Shown: positions 53,325 to 61,451 of the stretch, in pieces
How the letters are laid out: each line of letters opens with the position of its first letter
Position numbering within the stretch: position 1 is the first letter of the stretch
From: JAPOUP01 sp965203605
GTDB taxonomy: Bacteria; Pseudomonadota; Alphaproteobacteria; Rhodobacterales; Rhodobacteraceae
Direction of reading: 5' to 3'
Assembly (NCBI GenBank): GCA_965203605.1
Contig: OZ241902.1
Location: 4,774,001-4,838,000 of the forward strand
Length of the DNA: 64,000 nt
Notes under the pieces: generated by a model
Told to the model about the DNA's origin: nothing
Seen by the model: only the letters and a program-made list of their open reading frames with translations
Databases searched by the model: none
Position numbers and translations under genes: made by a program

Positions 53325-54165
53325 CCATCGCCATTCGAATTGCGCCACTTGCACCGAAGGTGGCGGTGTCTGCGATGAACCTGCGAAAATAGTCCAGTGG
53401 ACGATGTTTGAGCTCCGCACGTAGTGCGCCATAGTCCTCGTCAGAAGTCCTTGCCCCCAAGACATCGTTTCCGGGGCCGAAACGGCCCTCGAAAAATGGA
53501 ATCATGCCGCCTGCGTGGTGGGTGATGACCTTAAGGTTCGGAAGGCGGTCGAGGGTCTTTGAATAGACCAGACGGGCCATGGCCGCCGATGTCTCGTAAG
53601 GCCATCCGATGGTCCACCAGAGTTCGTATTTTGATTTCTCCTCGGTACGGTAATCAGGAAAGCCCTCGCCTCGTGCCGGGTGAATCCAGATCGGTAGATC
53701 CATCGCTTCCATGTAGTCAAACATCGGGATAAATTCCGGATCATCCAGCGGTCGGTTGTTGACATGGGAATATATCTGGATTCCGCAGGCATTCGTCTCT
53801 TCGACCGCGTACCTACAGGCCTCCATGATCGCATCGATGCCCGCACCCATCGGAGGTGTCGCAATGAACCCCTTAAATCGTTCAGGATAGCGAACGCAGA
53901 GTTCGGCCTGGCTGTCAGTTCCGATCTTCGCCAGATCCATCGCCTGAACCGGGCTTGCAACCAGTTCCAGTGGTGGGGATCCCAACGAAAGGATCTGGGC
54001 GTAGCCCTCATGGAAATCCATGATTGCGAATCTCTCTTCCAGATCGATCATCATCAACTGCGCTTCCGAGCGTCGCACGATGTCGGTCATAGGACCGGTG
54101 ATGTCCTTGATCGCCCTGTAGAACCGGCTTGGCCAGATATGGGTGAATGCGTCGAGTTTAAGCAT
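53325..54165 (-). pseudogene. amidohydrolase (family 2), N-terminal part
   Basis: From ATG 54165 (MLKLDAFTHIWP) to the IS66 insertion. The protein is of the aminocarboxymuconate-semialdehyde decarboxylase (ACMSD)-like amidohydrolase class: PERFKGFIATPPM, LDDPEFIPMFDYMEAMDLPIWIHPARG (metal histidine in WIHPA), VITHHAGGMIPFFEGR (second histidines) and HRPLDYFRRFIADTA. The usual first H-x-H is F-x-H here, as in some family members. The frame is undamaged up to the insertion. Together with 51394-51580 it would make about 339 residues. The rest of the barrel, including the catalytic aspartate, is cut off, so the enzyme is inactive unless the element leaves. It follows tctA on the same strand and probably served the same pathway. 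Confidence 0.88.
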
Positions 54166-54722
54166 GGTCGATGGATCGTTCTGCATCTGGTGATGTCCAG
54201 GGTCTGGCCAATTGAAAGTCGCGGAGTATGTGGTGTGGGAACGGCTTTGCGCTCCAGAGGTCTTCGGATTTCATGTCATGCTTCACGATCCACTCCGAGA
54301 GAGAGTCCGAGCCCGACCAACGAGAGAGACAGGATTGGACCGGATTTCCGGGCTCCGGGGGAAACTTCCATGGCTGAACCTCGCATGATCCCATGAGCGA
54401 TGGTTCTGGATACAGAATACTGACAACCCAACTGGCGGTGCCGCTCGCTGACCCACTGTAGATGCCGCAATCCCGGTCAATTCAACGGTTCTTGCTCCGT
54501 TCACGGAAGTGATTTCCTGAACACCGGCCGGATATCGATTGATCCGGACATTTGCCTCCCATCAATCCGGTCTCCATGTTCCGTCAGTGGCATTCGCAGA
54601 AAACGCCAAGACCCTTGGTGTAATGGGTGCGGGCTTGTCTCCTCCTGCGTTCACCGCGCCCATCCTACCGAAAAGTGCGACGGACTGAACATCGGTTTTT
54701 GTTCGACAAGCCCGAAGTGGAA
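54166..54722. other. intergenic, nothing recognised
   Basis: About 560 bases between tctA and the split amidohydrolase. Short frames only; no family resemblance, no clear terminator. Confidence 0.4.
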
Positions 54723-56210
54723 CTATTCTCGGACACGCATGCGCCGAACCACGTTTCTTCCGGCCATGGCCAGGAGTGCGAGGATGACAATCAGGAACGC
54801 CAGGCTTACCGGCCGCGTAACAAAGATCGTCAGATCCCCGGCTGCTCCACCTAAGCCCTGTCGGAAGTACCTCTCCATAATCGGCCCCAGGACGAGGCCG
54901 AGTATCAAGGGCACCATTGGGATGTTCGCCCGTCGCAAGGCAAATCCAAGCACCCCGAAGGCAATTGCGATGAGGGTGTCGGTCAAGCGATAGTTCCGGC
55001 TGAACGTACCCACCATGACGAGGCACATGATGATCACTCCCAGAAGGCGGTCGTCGATCATGGCAAGTTTCGCAATCCAGCGGGTGCCGGCAAGAAGAAT
55101 GCCTACGATGATGAAGTTCATGATGAACAGTGAAAGATACAGACCCGCGACAAATCCGCGATGCTCATCGAAGAGTGTCGGACCCGGATCGACACCATGA
55201 ACTATGAAGACAGTCAGCATCATCGCGGTGAATGCTTCGCCGGGGATGCCGAGCGCGAGTAGAGGCACCAGCGCAGCTGGTGGAACCGCATTGTTCGCTG
55301 TCTCTGAGGCAATGATGCCTTCCGGTGCTCCGCGCCCGAAGGATTCCGGCTCCCTCGAACCGGCACGGGCTGTCGTGTATGAAAAGAACTGGGCCAGGAA
55401 CTCGCCGACGCCAGGAAGAACTCCCATACCAACTCCGAATCCCGCCGACCGGAACAGTACCTTCGGGTAGCGCAGGATTTCGAGGAACCCCCCGAGGATC
55501 TGTCGGTTCACCTCGGTGTCGGTCCTGTCGATCTGTCGGGTCGAGAAGATCAGTGTGAACGCCTGACTCAGCGCGAACAGCCCCAGGATCATGGAAATGA
55601 GTGGGACACCACCCATCATCCAGATGGTCCCAAAGGTGTAGCGCGGTGAACCATATGCTGTCTCGAGCCCAATTGTCGACACGAACAGTCCCACACCGAG
55701 CATGGCGAAGGATGCCAGCTCACTGCCGCGATGGGCGACAACCACCAGTATCATGGCCAAAAGCGCAGCCATTCCGAGGTCGGCCGAGGTGAGGTATTTG
55801 GACAGCGCAGCCAATGGCCAGGCGGCGACCATCAACACCAGAACCGCGAATATCCCACCAAAGAAACTCGACGCATAGGCAAGTGACAGCGCCCGCTGCG
55901 GTTCACCTGATTTCGCCATCGGGTGCCCGTCATACGTGGTCAACACGTTGACTCCGGTTCCAGGTGTGTTGATCGTGATTGCTGGAATCGCCCCGCCGTA
56001 CCAGCCGGCCGCATAGAGTCCCATCAACAGCGTAATTCCAGCCAGTGGATCCATTGTGTATGTCAGTGGCAGCAGGAGAACGATGCCGACCCCGGGCCCG
56101 ACGCCGGGAATTGCGCCGATCACGATCCCCAGGAAACTACCTGCGACCAGCGAGACCAGAACCTCCGGCTGCGACAGTTGCGCCACGCCGAGTTGCAGCG
56201 TCTCGAGCAT
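54723..56210 (-). CDS. tctA: tripartite tricarboxylate transporter, large membrane subunit
   Basis: A 495-residue protein of the TctA family with about 11-12 membrane segments. Family-specific stretches are GAIPGVGPGVGIVLLLPLTY, AGWYGGAIPAITINTPGTGVNVLTTYDGHPMA, YTFGTIWMMGGVPLI, VLPGVGEFLAQFFSY and LGIPGEAFTAMML. It is the channel-forming subunit for solutes delivered by the TctC-type binding protein, driven by ion gradients rather than ATP. It follows tctB after 152 bases. Confidence 0.95.
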   Translation of the reverse strand: MLETLQLGVAQLSQPEVLVSLVAGSFLGIVIGAIPGVGPGVGIVLLLPLTYTMDPLAGITLLMGLYAAGWYGGAIPAITINTPGTGVNVLTTYDGHPMAKSGEPQRALSLAYASSFFGGIFAVLVLMVAAWPLAALSKYLTSADLGMAALLAMILVVVAHRGSELASFAMLGVGLFVSTIGLETAYGSPRYTFGTIWMMGGVPLISMILGLFALSQAFTLIFSTRQIDRTDTEVNRQILGGFLEILRYPKVLFRSAGFGVGMGVLPGVGEFLAQFFSYTTARAGSREPESFGRGAPEGIIASETANNAVPPAALVPLLALGIPGEAFTAMMLTVFIVHGVDPGPTLFDEHRGFVAGLYLSLFIMNFIIVGILLAGTRWIAKLAMIDDRLLGVIIMCLVMVGTFSRNYRLTDTLIAIAFGVLGFALRRANIPMVPLILGLVLGPIMERYFRQGLGGAAGDLTIFVTRPVSLAFLIVILALLAMAGRNVVRRMRVRE

Positions 56211-56362
56211 TCAGGGCCTCTTCCCTGACGTGCCAGGTCCGGTCAATCGCCGTCGATTGCCGTGGGAGGTCCGAATGCAGGGGGTGGGGAGCATCGTTGA
56301 ACGCGCTGTCCTCGACACCATAGGCCTCGGCATTGAGCAACATCCCTCCACAAGCTTCTCCG

Positions 56363-56908
56363 TTAGAGTATGCCCTGAAGGAAGCTGGGTAGGTCAATCC
56401 AATTGAACAGCATTGGCCGGGGAAACCAGATCGAGAATCCGATCCGGAACATCACCACCAAGGCAATCGTCGTGAACAGAGGGATCAGCACCAGCCGGAA
56501 ACCACGAAAGCCTCCGATTGCCGCAACCAGGGTGGAAAACAACAGGATTGAAAGGGCGAAGCCAAGAACTCCCATCATAAGCACCGATCCGACCATGCAG
56601 GCCGCGATGAGCAGGATCCTCCCGTAGACCTTCCCGGTTTCCCAAAGAAGCAGCGGTTCGCGCCTTGCCGCAAGGAAGGCCGATGATGAGGCGATGATCG
56701 TCAAGCCTAACGTAATGCCAGATGCCAGAGCTGGCTCCGCCCACCAGCCACCTGCCATGGCTACCTGACCAATGGAGCCCGGAACGGTCTGCCAAGGTAG
56801 CAGTGCCAGCAGCAGGATCCCGAAGAGGCTGATCCCAGCCAACAGCCACCTGCCACCGGTCGGCGCATCGCTGAACGGAGACAGGTCCTTTTCGGCTTCG
56901 TACGACAT
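56363..56908 (-). CDS. tctB: tripartite tricarboxylate transporter, small membrane subunit
   Basis: A 181-residue TctB-family protein with four hydrophobic segments (RWLLAGISLFGILLLALL; WAEPALASGITLGLTIIASS; ILLIAACMVGSVLMMGVLGF; LIPLFTTIALVVMFRIGFSI) and the typical C-terminal FSIWFPRPMLF. Poorly conserved family; assignment is secured by size, topology and position between tctC and tctA. Confidence 0.88.
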   Translation of the reverse strand: MSYEAEKDLSPFSDAPTGGRWLLAGISLFGILLLALLPWQTVPGSIGQVAMAGGWWAEPALASGITLGLTIIASSSAFLAARREPLLLWETGKVYGRILLIAACMVGSVLMMGVLGFALSILLFSTLVAAIGGFRGFRLVLIPLFTTIALVVMFRIGFSIWFPRPMLFNWIDLPSFLQGIL

Positions 56909-56917
56909 ACCTGGGGA

Positions 56918-57850
56918 TCAGTTACCCAGGAGCTCGAGGAAACGGTCGTAGAAGTTGTTCATGAAGGGAACCGCTTCCTCGGTGGGCATCCATTGCACGA
57001 CCGCGCCGACATTCGCCGCGATGGCCTGTGCCTCTTCACTTTCAACTGCTGCCTTGGCGATGCGTGAGATCACGTCACGCGCTTCCTGCGGCGTGTCCTT
57101 ACGGACGAACAGTCCAGTCCAACCCGGCGTTGCTATCCCCGGCAACTGCTCCTCCAGCGTTGCCACATCCGGGTAAACCGGAATTCGGGCCGTCGTATAG
57201 GCGGCAAGTCCCTTGACCTCTCCACCTGTAAGGCATGGCTTGAAGTTACCGCCACCCAAAATGACATCAATTTCACCATTGATTAGCATCAGGCAGGTTG
57301 TTTCATCGAACGCTGTGACACTTTGAAATTCAAAGCCCATGATTTCGGCCATTTTCATGGTCTGGAGGGCCGGCGGACCGTTAAGTCCGAAGACGCCGAG
57401 GCTCACGCCATTCGACTTTGCGTATTCCGCCAGTTCCGCGAGGTTGCCGTAGGGGGCATCCTCGCGCGTCATGAGCATCATGGGATAACCGATGATGACT
57501 GCCAGCGGTTCAAACTCGCCACGTTCGTATTCGGCATTGCCACGAATGATATGTGCCGAGATGATGTTGGCGGTGAAGGCACCCACCGTGTAGCCATCCG
57601 CCGGTTGAGTGAATACATGGGTTGCCCCAATGAGGCCAGCGCCACCCTTGATGTTCACAGTCGTGGCTGGAACACCGGTTTCCTCCTGGAATCTCTTCGC
57701 AATCAACCGGGTGATCGTATCCTCGATGTCGCCAGGTGGCCACGGAACCACGAACTCCAACGGGCGTTCCGGATATTCCGCCTGGACGCTACCGGTCATT
57801 GCCGTCAGCCCGATCACAGCCGAAGCCAGAAGCCTCATCGCATGTTTCAT
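56918..57850 (-). CDS. tctC: tripartite tricarboxylate transporter binding protein
   Basis: A 310-residue periplasmic binding protein of the TctC/Bug family. The signal peptide (MKHAMRLLASAVIGLTAMTG) ends at SVQA, with mature start EYPERPLEFVVPWPPGDIEDTI, the strand-loop that contacts the ligand carboxylate in this family. TTVNIKGGAGLIGATHV, NGEIDVILGG and ATPGWTGLFVRKDTPQEA follow. The start follows GGGAGAGAG. Ligands of relatives are di- and tricarboxylates, aromatic acids and cyclic amides; the neighbouring genes favour an aromatic or unsaturated acid. An inverted repeat upstream may be an operator. Confidence 0.93.
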   Translation of the reverse strand: MKHAMRLLASAVIGLTAMTGSVQAEYPERPLEFVVPWPPGDIEDTITRLIAKRFQEETGVPATTVNIKGGAGLIGATHVFTQPADGYTVGAFTANIISAHIIRGNAEYERGEFEPLAVIIGYPMMLMTREDAPYGNLAELAEYAKSNGVSLGVFGLNGPPALQTMKMAEIMGFEFQSVTAFDETTCLMLINGEIDVILGGGNFKPCLTGGEVKGLAAYTTARIPVYPDVATLEEQLPGIATPGWTGLFVRKDTPQEARDVISRIAKAAVESEEAQAIAANVGAVVQWMPTEEAVPFMNNFYDRFLELLGN

Positions 57851-58309
57851 CGCTCTCTCCCTTATGCCCCGCCGTCGAGACTAGCGGCTTGATCCATTGG
57901 TCAGCCTGCCGGATCAACCAGCTACGACGCCAACCCGCGGGAAGCGTAGGTCATCCGGAAGCGGTCGTGAAGTAGGATTTTCTTTGATGTAGTTCAATCC
58001 AGGCTTTCAGGGTGATCTTCCGGAGCGTTCAAGTGCGGAAGCCGGAGATCACCTTTCAGCCGTAAACTTCCCAGCTTACGACTTCGCTGGGATCATGCAT
58101 TTCCAGTTCAAGCGCGATTTAGTCTCCTGCCTGTCCAGCGAATTCGCGCAGAACCGACGGCATCCAACAGTCGTTGAAAAAGCAGCAATTCCCACCAGCC
58201 CTTCCGGACCGTGTATTCCGTGGGCTTCCGTGAACCGGGTTTCGTAAACTTTTCCTTCCAGACGGCTGGAAACCGCACGGAATCCTCTGGACATCATAGC
58301 CTCCGGCCC
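57851..58309. other. tct upstream region
   Basis: About 460 bases with no supportable gene. It carries the ribosome site of tctC and the inverted repeat at 57889-57917. The far part grades into the very GC-rich relict downstream. Confidence 0.45.
57889..57917. promoter_or_regulatory. inverted repeat upstream of tctC
   Basis: TTGATCC (57889-57895) and GGATCAA (57911-57917), a perfect 7-bp inverted repeat with centres 22 bases apart, about two helical turns. It lies 39-67 bases upstream of the tctC start. Candidate regulator site; no regulator gene is adjacent. Confidence 0.4.
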
Positions 58310-58351
58310 TTACCGCAACCGGTGTTGACCTCGATGACGGGAGTTGGGACG

Positions 58352-59057
58352 ATGCGGTTCCGGAAGGACCTTGGCAGGCCCGGGTCGGTCAGGGCGCTTG
58401 CGGAATGCTTCGGCGGGATCGACGATCCGGTGGACGGGCCCCGGAGCCGATCGCCAGGACCGACGGGGACAGGAGGAACGGCTGCGGGCGCAACGGCGCG
58501 GCACGTTCCGTCGACGACCTCCGGCGGGAGCGTCCGCACCTGAAGGCCATCGTCCCGCAGGACGGCCCCGCGTCCAACGGACCCCACATCGCCCGCCTGC
58601 GGCGGCACGGCCTCCGCTCCGTCCCCGGCGCGAGACCCGGCGACCACGCGCTGCCGTTCGCCAGCCCCGACACCCGCACCGACACCGCGCGGCCCGGTTC
58701 ACCGACGCCGACGGCACCCTGCACGAACTGCGCCACCGGACGGCGCGCCGGCCAGCGCCTCCCATCCCGGCATCAGGGCCAGCGTCACCGGATACCGGGA
58801 GACGGTCATCAAAAGGAAATGCATCGCGAGGCACCACCGCGGCCCGGACGACCCGACCCACCGCGTGGAGGGGAAACGGAAGGGGCTCCCCTGGGTCACC
58901 GACCTTCCCGTGGACGGCGACAGCCTCATGCCGGTCATGCGCGCCGCCCGCTCCCGCTGGCGCATCGGGAACGAGACCTCGACAAGCTGAAGAACCAGGG
59001 CCATCGCTCCGGGCACAACTTCGGGCACGGAAAAATGTCGGGGCGCAGGCACCCTGA
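58352..59057 (+). pseudogene. DDE transposase relict, very GC-rich
   Basis: Shattered over three frames. The readable part near the end is LPWVTDLPVDGDSLMPVMRA, then SRWRIGNET, a one-base deletion at about 58978-58981, then LKNQGHRSGHNFGHG (58986-59030). This order (VTDLPV, RWRIENE, LKNQG, HNFGHG) marks a DDE transposase group whose usual end reads LKNQGYHFEHNFGHG; the four differences are Y-H, H-R, F-S and E-G. Upstream, YRETVIKRKCIARHH and other pieces remain. IS family name uncertain; ends not identified. The 60 bases from 58681 contain 15 A or T by my count. Confidence 0.7.
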
Positions 59058-59139
59058 ACGAGGTCTTCGCACCTCCAACATGTTTCCTCCTTTTGGTTCA
59101 ACTGGCGCCCTTCGGACCGGAAGTGGGGCAGGATTGATT

Positions 59140-59447
59140 TCACCCGTCGATCCCGCGCCCGGCGACACCGGAGAGTTCGACCGGCGGCCGGTCGGGAAAG
59201 CGCGCGGTCAGCGACAGGCTCCCGCCCATCGCCTCCACCGTCCTGCGCAGCGTGGACAGCAGGAGGTCGCTCCGCCGCTCCAGCCGGGAGACGGCGTCCT
59301 GGCTGACGCCGAGCTCGCGCGCCACGCTCGCCTGCGTCAGCGCCCGGGCCCTGCGCAGCTCGCGCAGCGTCATTTCCTCGGCTATCATCTCCGCCGCCGC
59401 CTTTCGGGTTCGGGTTCCGCCATCATGTCGTCAAGGCTCGCAGTCAT
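59140..59447 (-). pseudogene. HigA-type antitoxin, frameshifted
   Basis: An XRE-type helix-turn-helix protein: MTLRELRRARALTQASVARELGVSQDAVSRLERR (about the middle of the protein), then LLSTLRRTVEAMGGSLSLTARF, typical of HigA/NadS-like antitoxins. The ancestral start is most likely the ATG at 59447, which overlaps the toxin stop by four bases (ATGA) and reads MTASLDDMMAEPEPE, but a frameshift near 59.40 kb puts it out of frame with the HTH. From ATG 59388 an 82-residue open frame still encodes the HTH, so a shortened antitoxin might be made. Confidence 0.7.
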
Positions 59448-59812
59448 CGCTTTACCCTTTCGTCGGCGAGGCGGGCAAGGTGCCGGTCGAACCGTTCGTC
59501 GGCCTTGCGGACGGGTTGGCGGTGGAAGCGCCGCCCGCCGCCTCCCGACTTGCTGCCCGCCACCGGAAGAACCGCCCCGCGCTTTGGGTCGAAGGCGAGG
59601 GCAACCCGCCATGACCCGTCCTCCACGCCAGACCTCATCTCCTTCATGTCCGCATGGCGCGATCCGTTCAATGTGTCCGCATGTGGCCGGCCCAATTGCG
59701 GGCCGAACCGCTCCGGCAGGCGACCGACCGTGTATATCGAGTCCTACACCCCGCCCGGCAGGTCGCGGAACTCCGGCACGAACTCGTCGTGAAAGGCAAC
59801 CTGCCAGGTCAT
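59444..59812 (-). pseudogene. HigB/RelE-type toxin with internal TAG
   Basis: From ATG 59812 the frame reads MTWQVAFHDEFVPEFRDLPG, then GV and an in-frame TAG (59744-59746), then DSIYTVGRLPERFGPQLGRP, HADTLNGSRHADMKEMR, GSWRVALAFDPKRGAVLPVAG and RRFHRQPVRKADERFDRHL. This is the phage-derived Gp49/HigB-like toxin fold. TAG replaces a residue that is usually glutamine. Substitutions relative to the family include L to P, Y to H, I to V and K to R. It overlaps the antitoxin start, the HigBA gene order. Confidence 0.75.
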
Positions 59813-60360
59813 GGCGGCAGGATGGGGATGCAGACCATGAAGTCAAGGACATATCCGGGCCCTCGACTGCGACTGCGTACTTTCATGCCCATTACGCGCG
59901 AAGGGGAAACGGCGGGATTTCCGGTTGGGGTGTCCCGGGCGTTTCCGATATGATCGATCATGGCGACGCCGACATTGAAGTGGTGCGCTTTCCGACCGCT
60001 GATGTGCCGTGAGTCCCGGTCTCCGGACGAACCTGACGCCGCAGCTGCATCGGTCCATCGGGCGATCAATCGGCTTCGCGCCCGGAAGGGATCGCACTGT
60101 CGGGGTGGGGGAGGGCCAGGCACGGGTTGCGGACCGCACGGCAATGGGCGCTTCGGAACGGGCTTTGCGAGCGAGGTCGCCCCGCCAGCCCGGCGCAGGT
60201 GGAACCCGGCTCCGCAGGCGACGTCGAGCCATCACTGTGAACCCGACCGCGACCGCAGCAGCCTCTCGACGGACGCGCTTGAATTCGGTGTGGGGAGGCG
60301 AACGAACTCCGGGTCGTCATCACGAACGCTTTAAGGGCAAAACCTGCAACAGGCATGATT
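59813..60360. other. GC-rich stretch, nothing recognised
   Basis: About 550 bases between the toxin and the IS630 end. Long open frames occur on several strands because stop codons are rare at this GC content; none resembles a family. Confidence 0.45.
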
Positions 60361-60494
60361 ATACCAAACCAAATTAATAATGTGCCCAGAACAAGGATTG
60401 AACATCATGCTGTGCGACCCCCCCAACATTCCGCGTGTGACCGGTGCCGCCGTCCTGTATTCCGTGTCTGGGAAACAGGCGGAAGGAGAACGGC

Positions 60495-61418
60495 ATGCCA
60501 GCGAAGGTCATGGTCCGGCGCACCGACCACACACCCGAGCACCTACGCGAACTGGCCCGGAAACACAGGTTCCGCGACCGCCGCCACCGGCTGCGCGCCA
60601 TCGCCCTGGTCATGGAGGACGGTCTGTCCAGGGCCGCGGTGGCCTCCGGCGCCGGCGTCGGCGCCCGGACGCTCCGCGACCGGGTCGTCCGTTACAGCGT
60701 CGACGTCCGGAAGCGGATCGCGGACAGCCTCCGGGTGGGGTGCGCGCTGGAGGGCGCGCGCCAGCCGGTGCGGAGGCTGGGCTTCCGGCACATGTCCCCG
60801 CGGCCCGTCCACCCGAGGGCGGACCCCGCCGCCCGGGAGGGATTCGGCGGGGATTCCGTCCGGTTGGCGCGGGAGGCGGCACCCGACGGCGTGGCCCCGG
60901 AGGATGTGCCCGTCTACCTGCAGGACGGGGTGCGCGTTGGCCAGAAGGGGATGCTGTCAAGGGTGTGGGCGCGGAAAGGGACGCGCCCGCGCGTCGCGCG
61001 GGACCACCGGTACGGACACCTGTACCTGTTCCCCCCCCGCCTGCCCCGCGACGGGCGCCGCGGTCGGGCATGTCTGCGGCAGGGCCAGCACCGGGGAGAC
61101 GGACCGGCGCCTCCGCGGGATCGGGGAGCGGGTCCCCGCCGGAAAGCGCGCCCTGGTGGTCCTGGACGGGGCGGGCTGGCACCGGTCGAAAGACCTGGAG
61201 ATACCGGACAGCGTCTCCCTGCCCAGGCTGCCGCCCACGGCCCGGAGCTGAACCCGGGCGGGACGGTGTTCCCCCTCCTGAAGCACCGGCACCTCCCCAA
61301 CCGGGTGTCCGCAGGCGCGGAGCATGTCAGGGAGGTGGTCGAGCGCGTCTGGGACGCCTTCATCCGCCGGAAGGGCGAGGTCACGCGGATCACCACGAGG
61401 GAATGGGCGGTGCCGTGA
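60495..61418 (+). pseudogene. IS630 transposase relict
   Basis: Begins MPAKVMVRRTDHTPEHLREL, then LGFRHMSPRPVHPRADP, VPVYLQDGVRVGQKGML (the catalytic glutamate of Q-D-E is glycine), WARKGTRPRV and DHRYGHLYLF. At the run of eight C at 61031-61038 the frame shifts; GAAVGHVCGRAS, RALVVLDGAGWHRSKDLEIP follow in the other frame, then a second shift near 61.24 kb returns to PELNPGGTVFPLLKHRHLPNRV and VRRKGEVTRITTREWAVP-like sequence. The helix-turn-helix part is shortened. Inactive, and much richer in G and C than host genes. Confidence 0.85.
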
Positions 61419-61451
61419 GATCCGGGGCGCCTGTCGGAGATCACTTATTTG

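Noticed and set aside
43578..61418. Diversity-generating retroelement as the source of the substitutions
   Set aside because: No reverse transcriptase or template/variable repeat pair is present, and changes are spread over whole elements and appear as transitions rather than random replacement of A.
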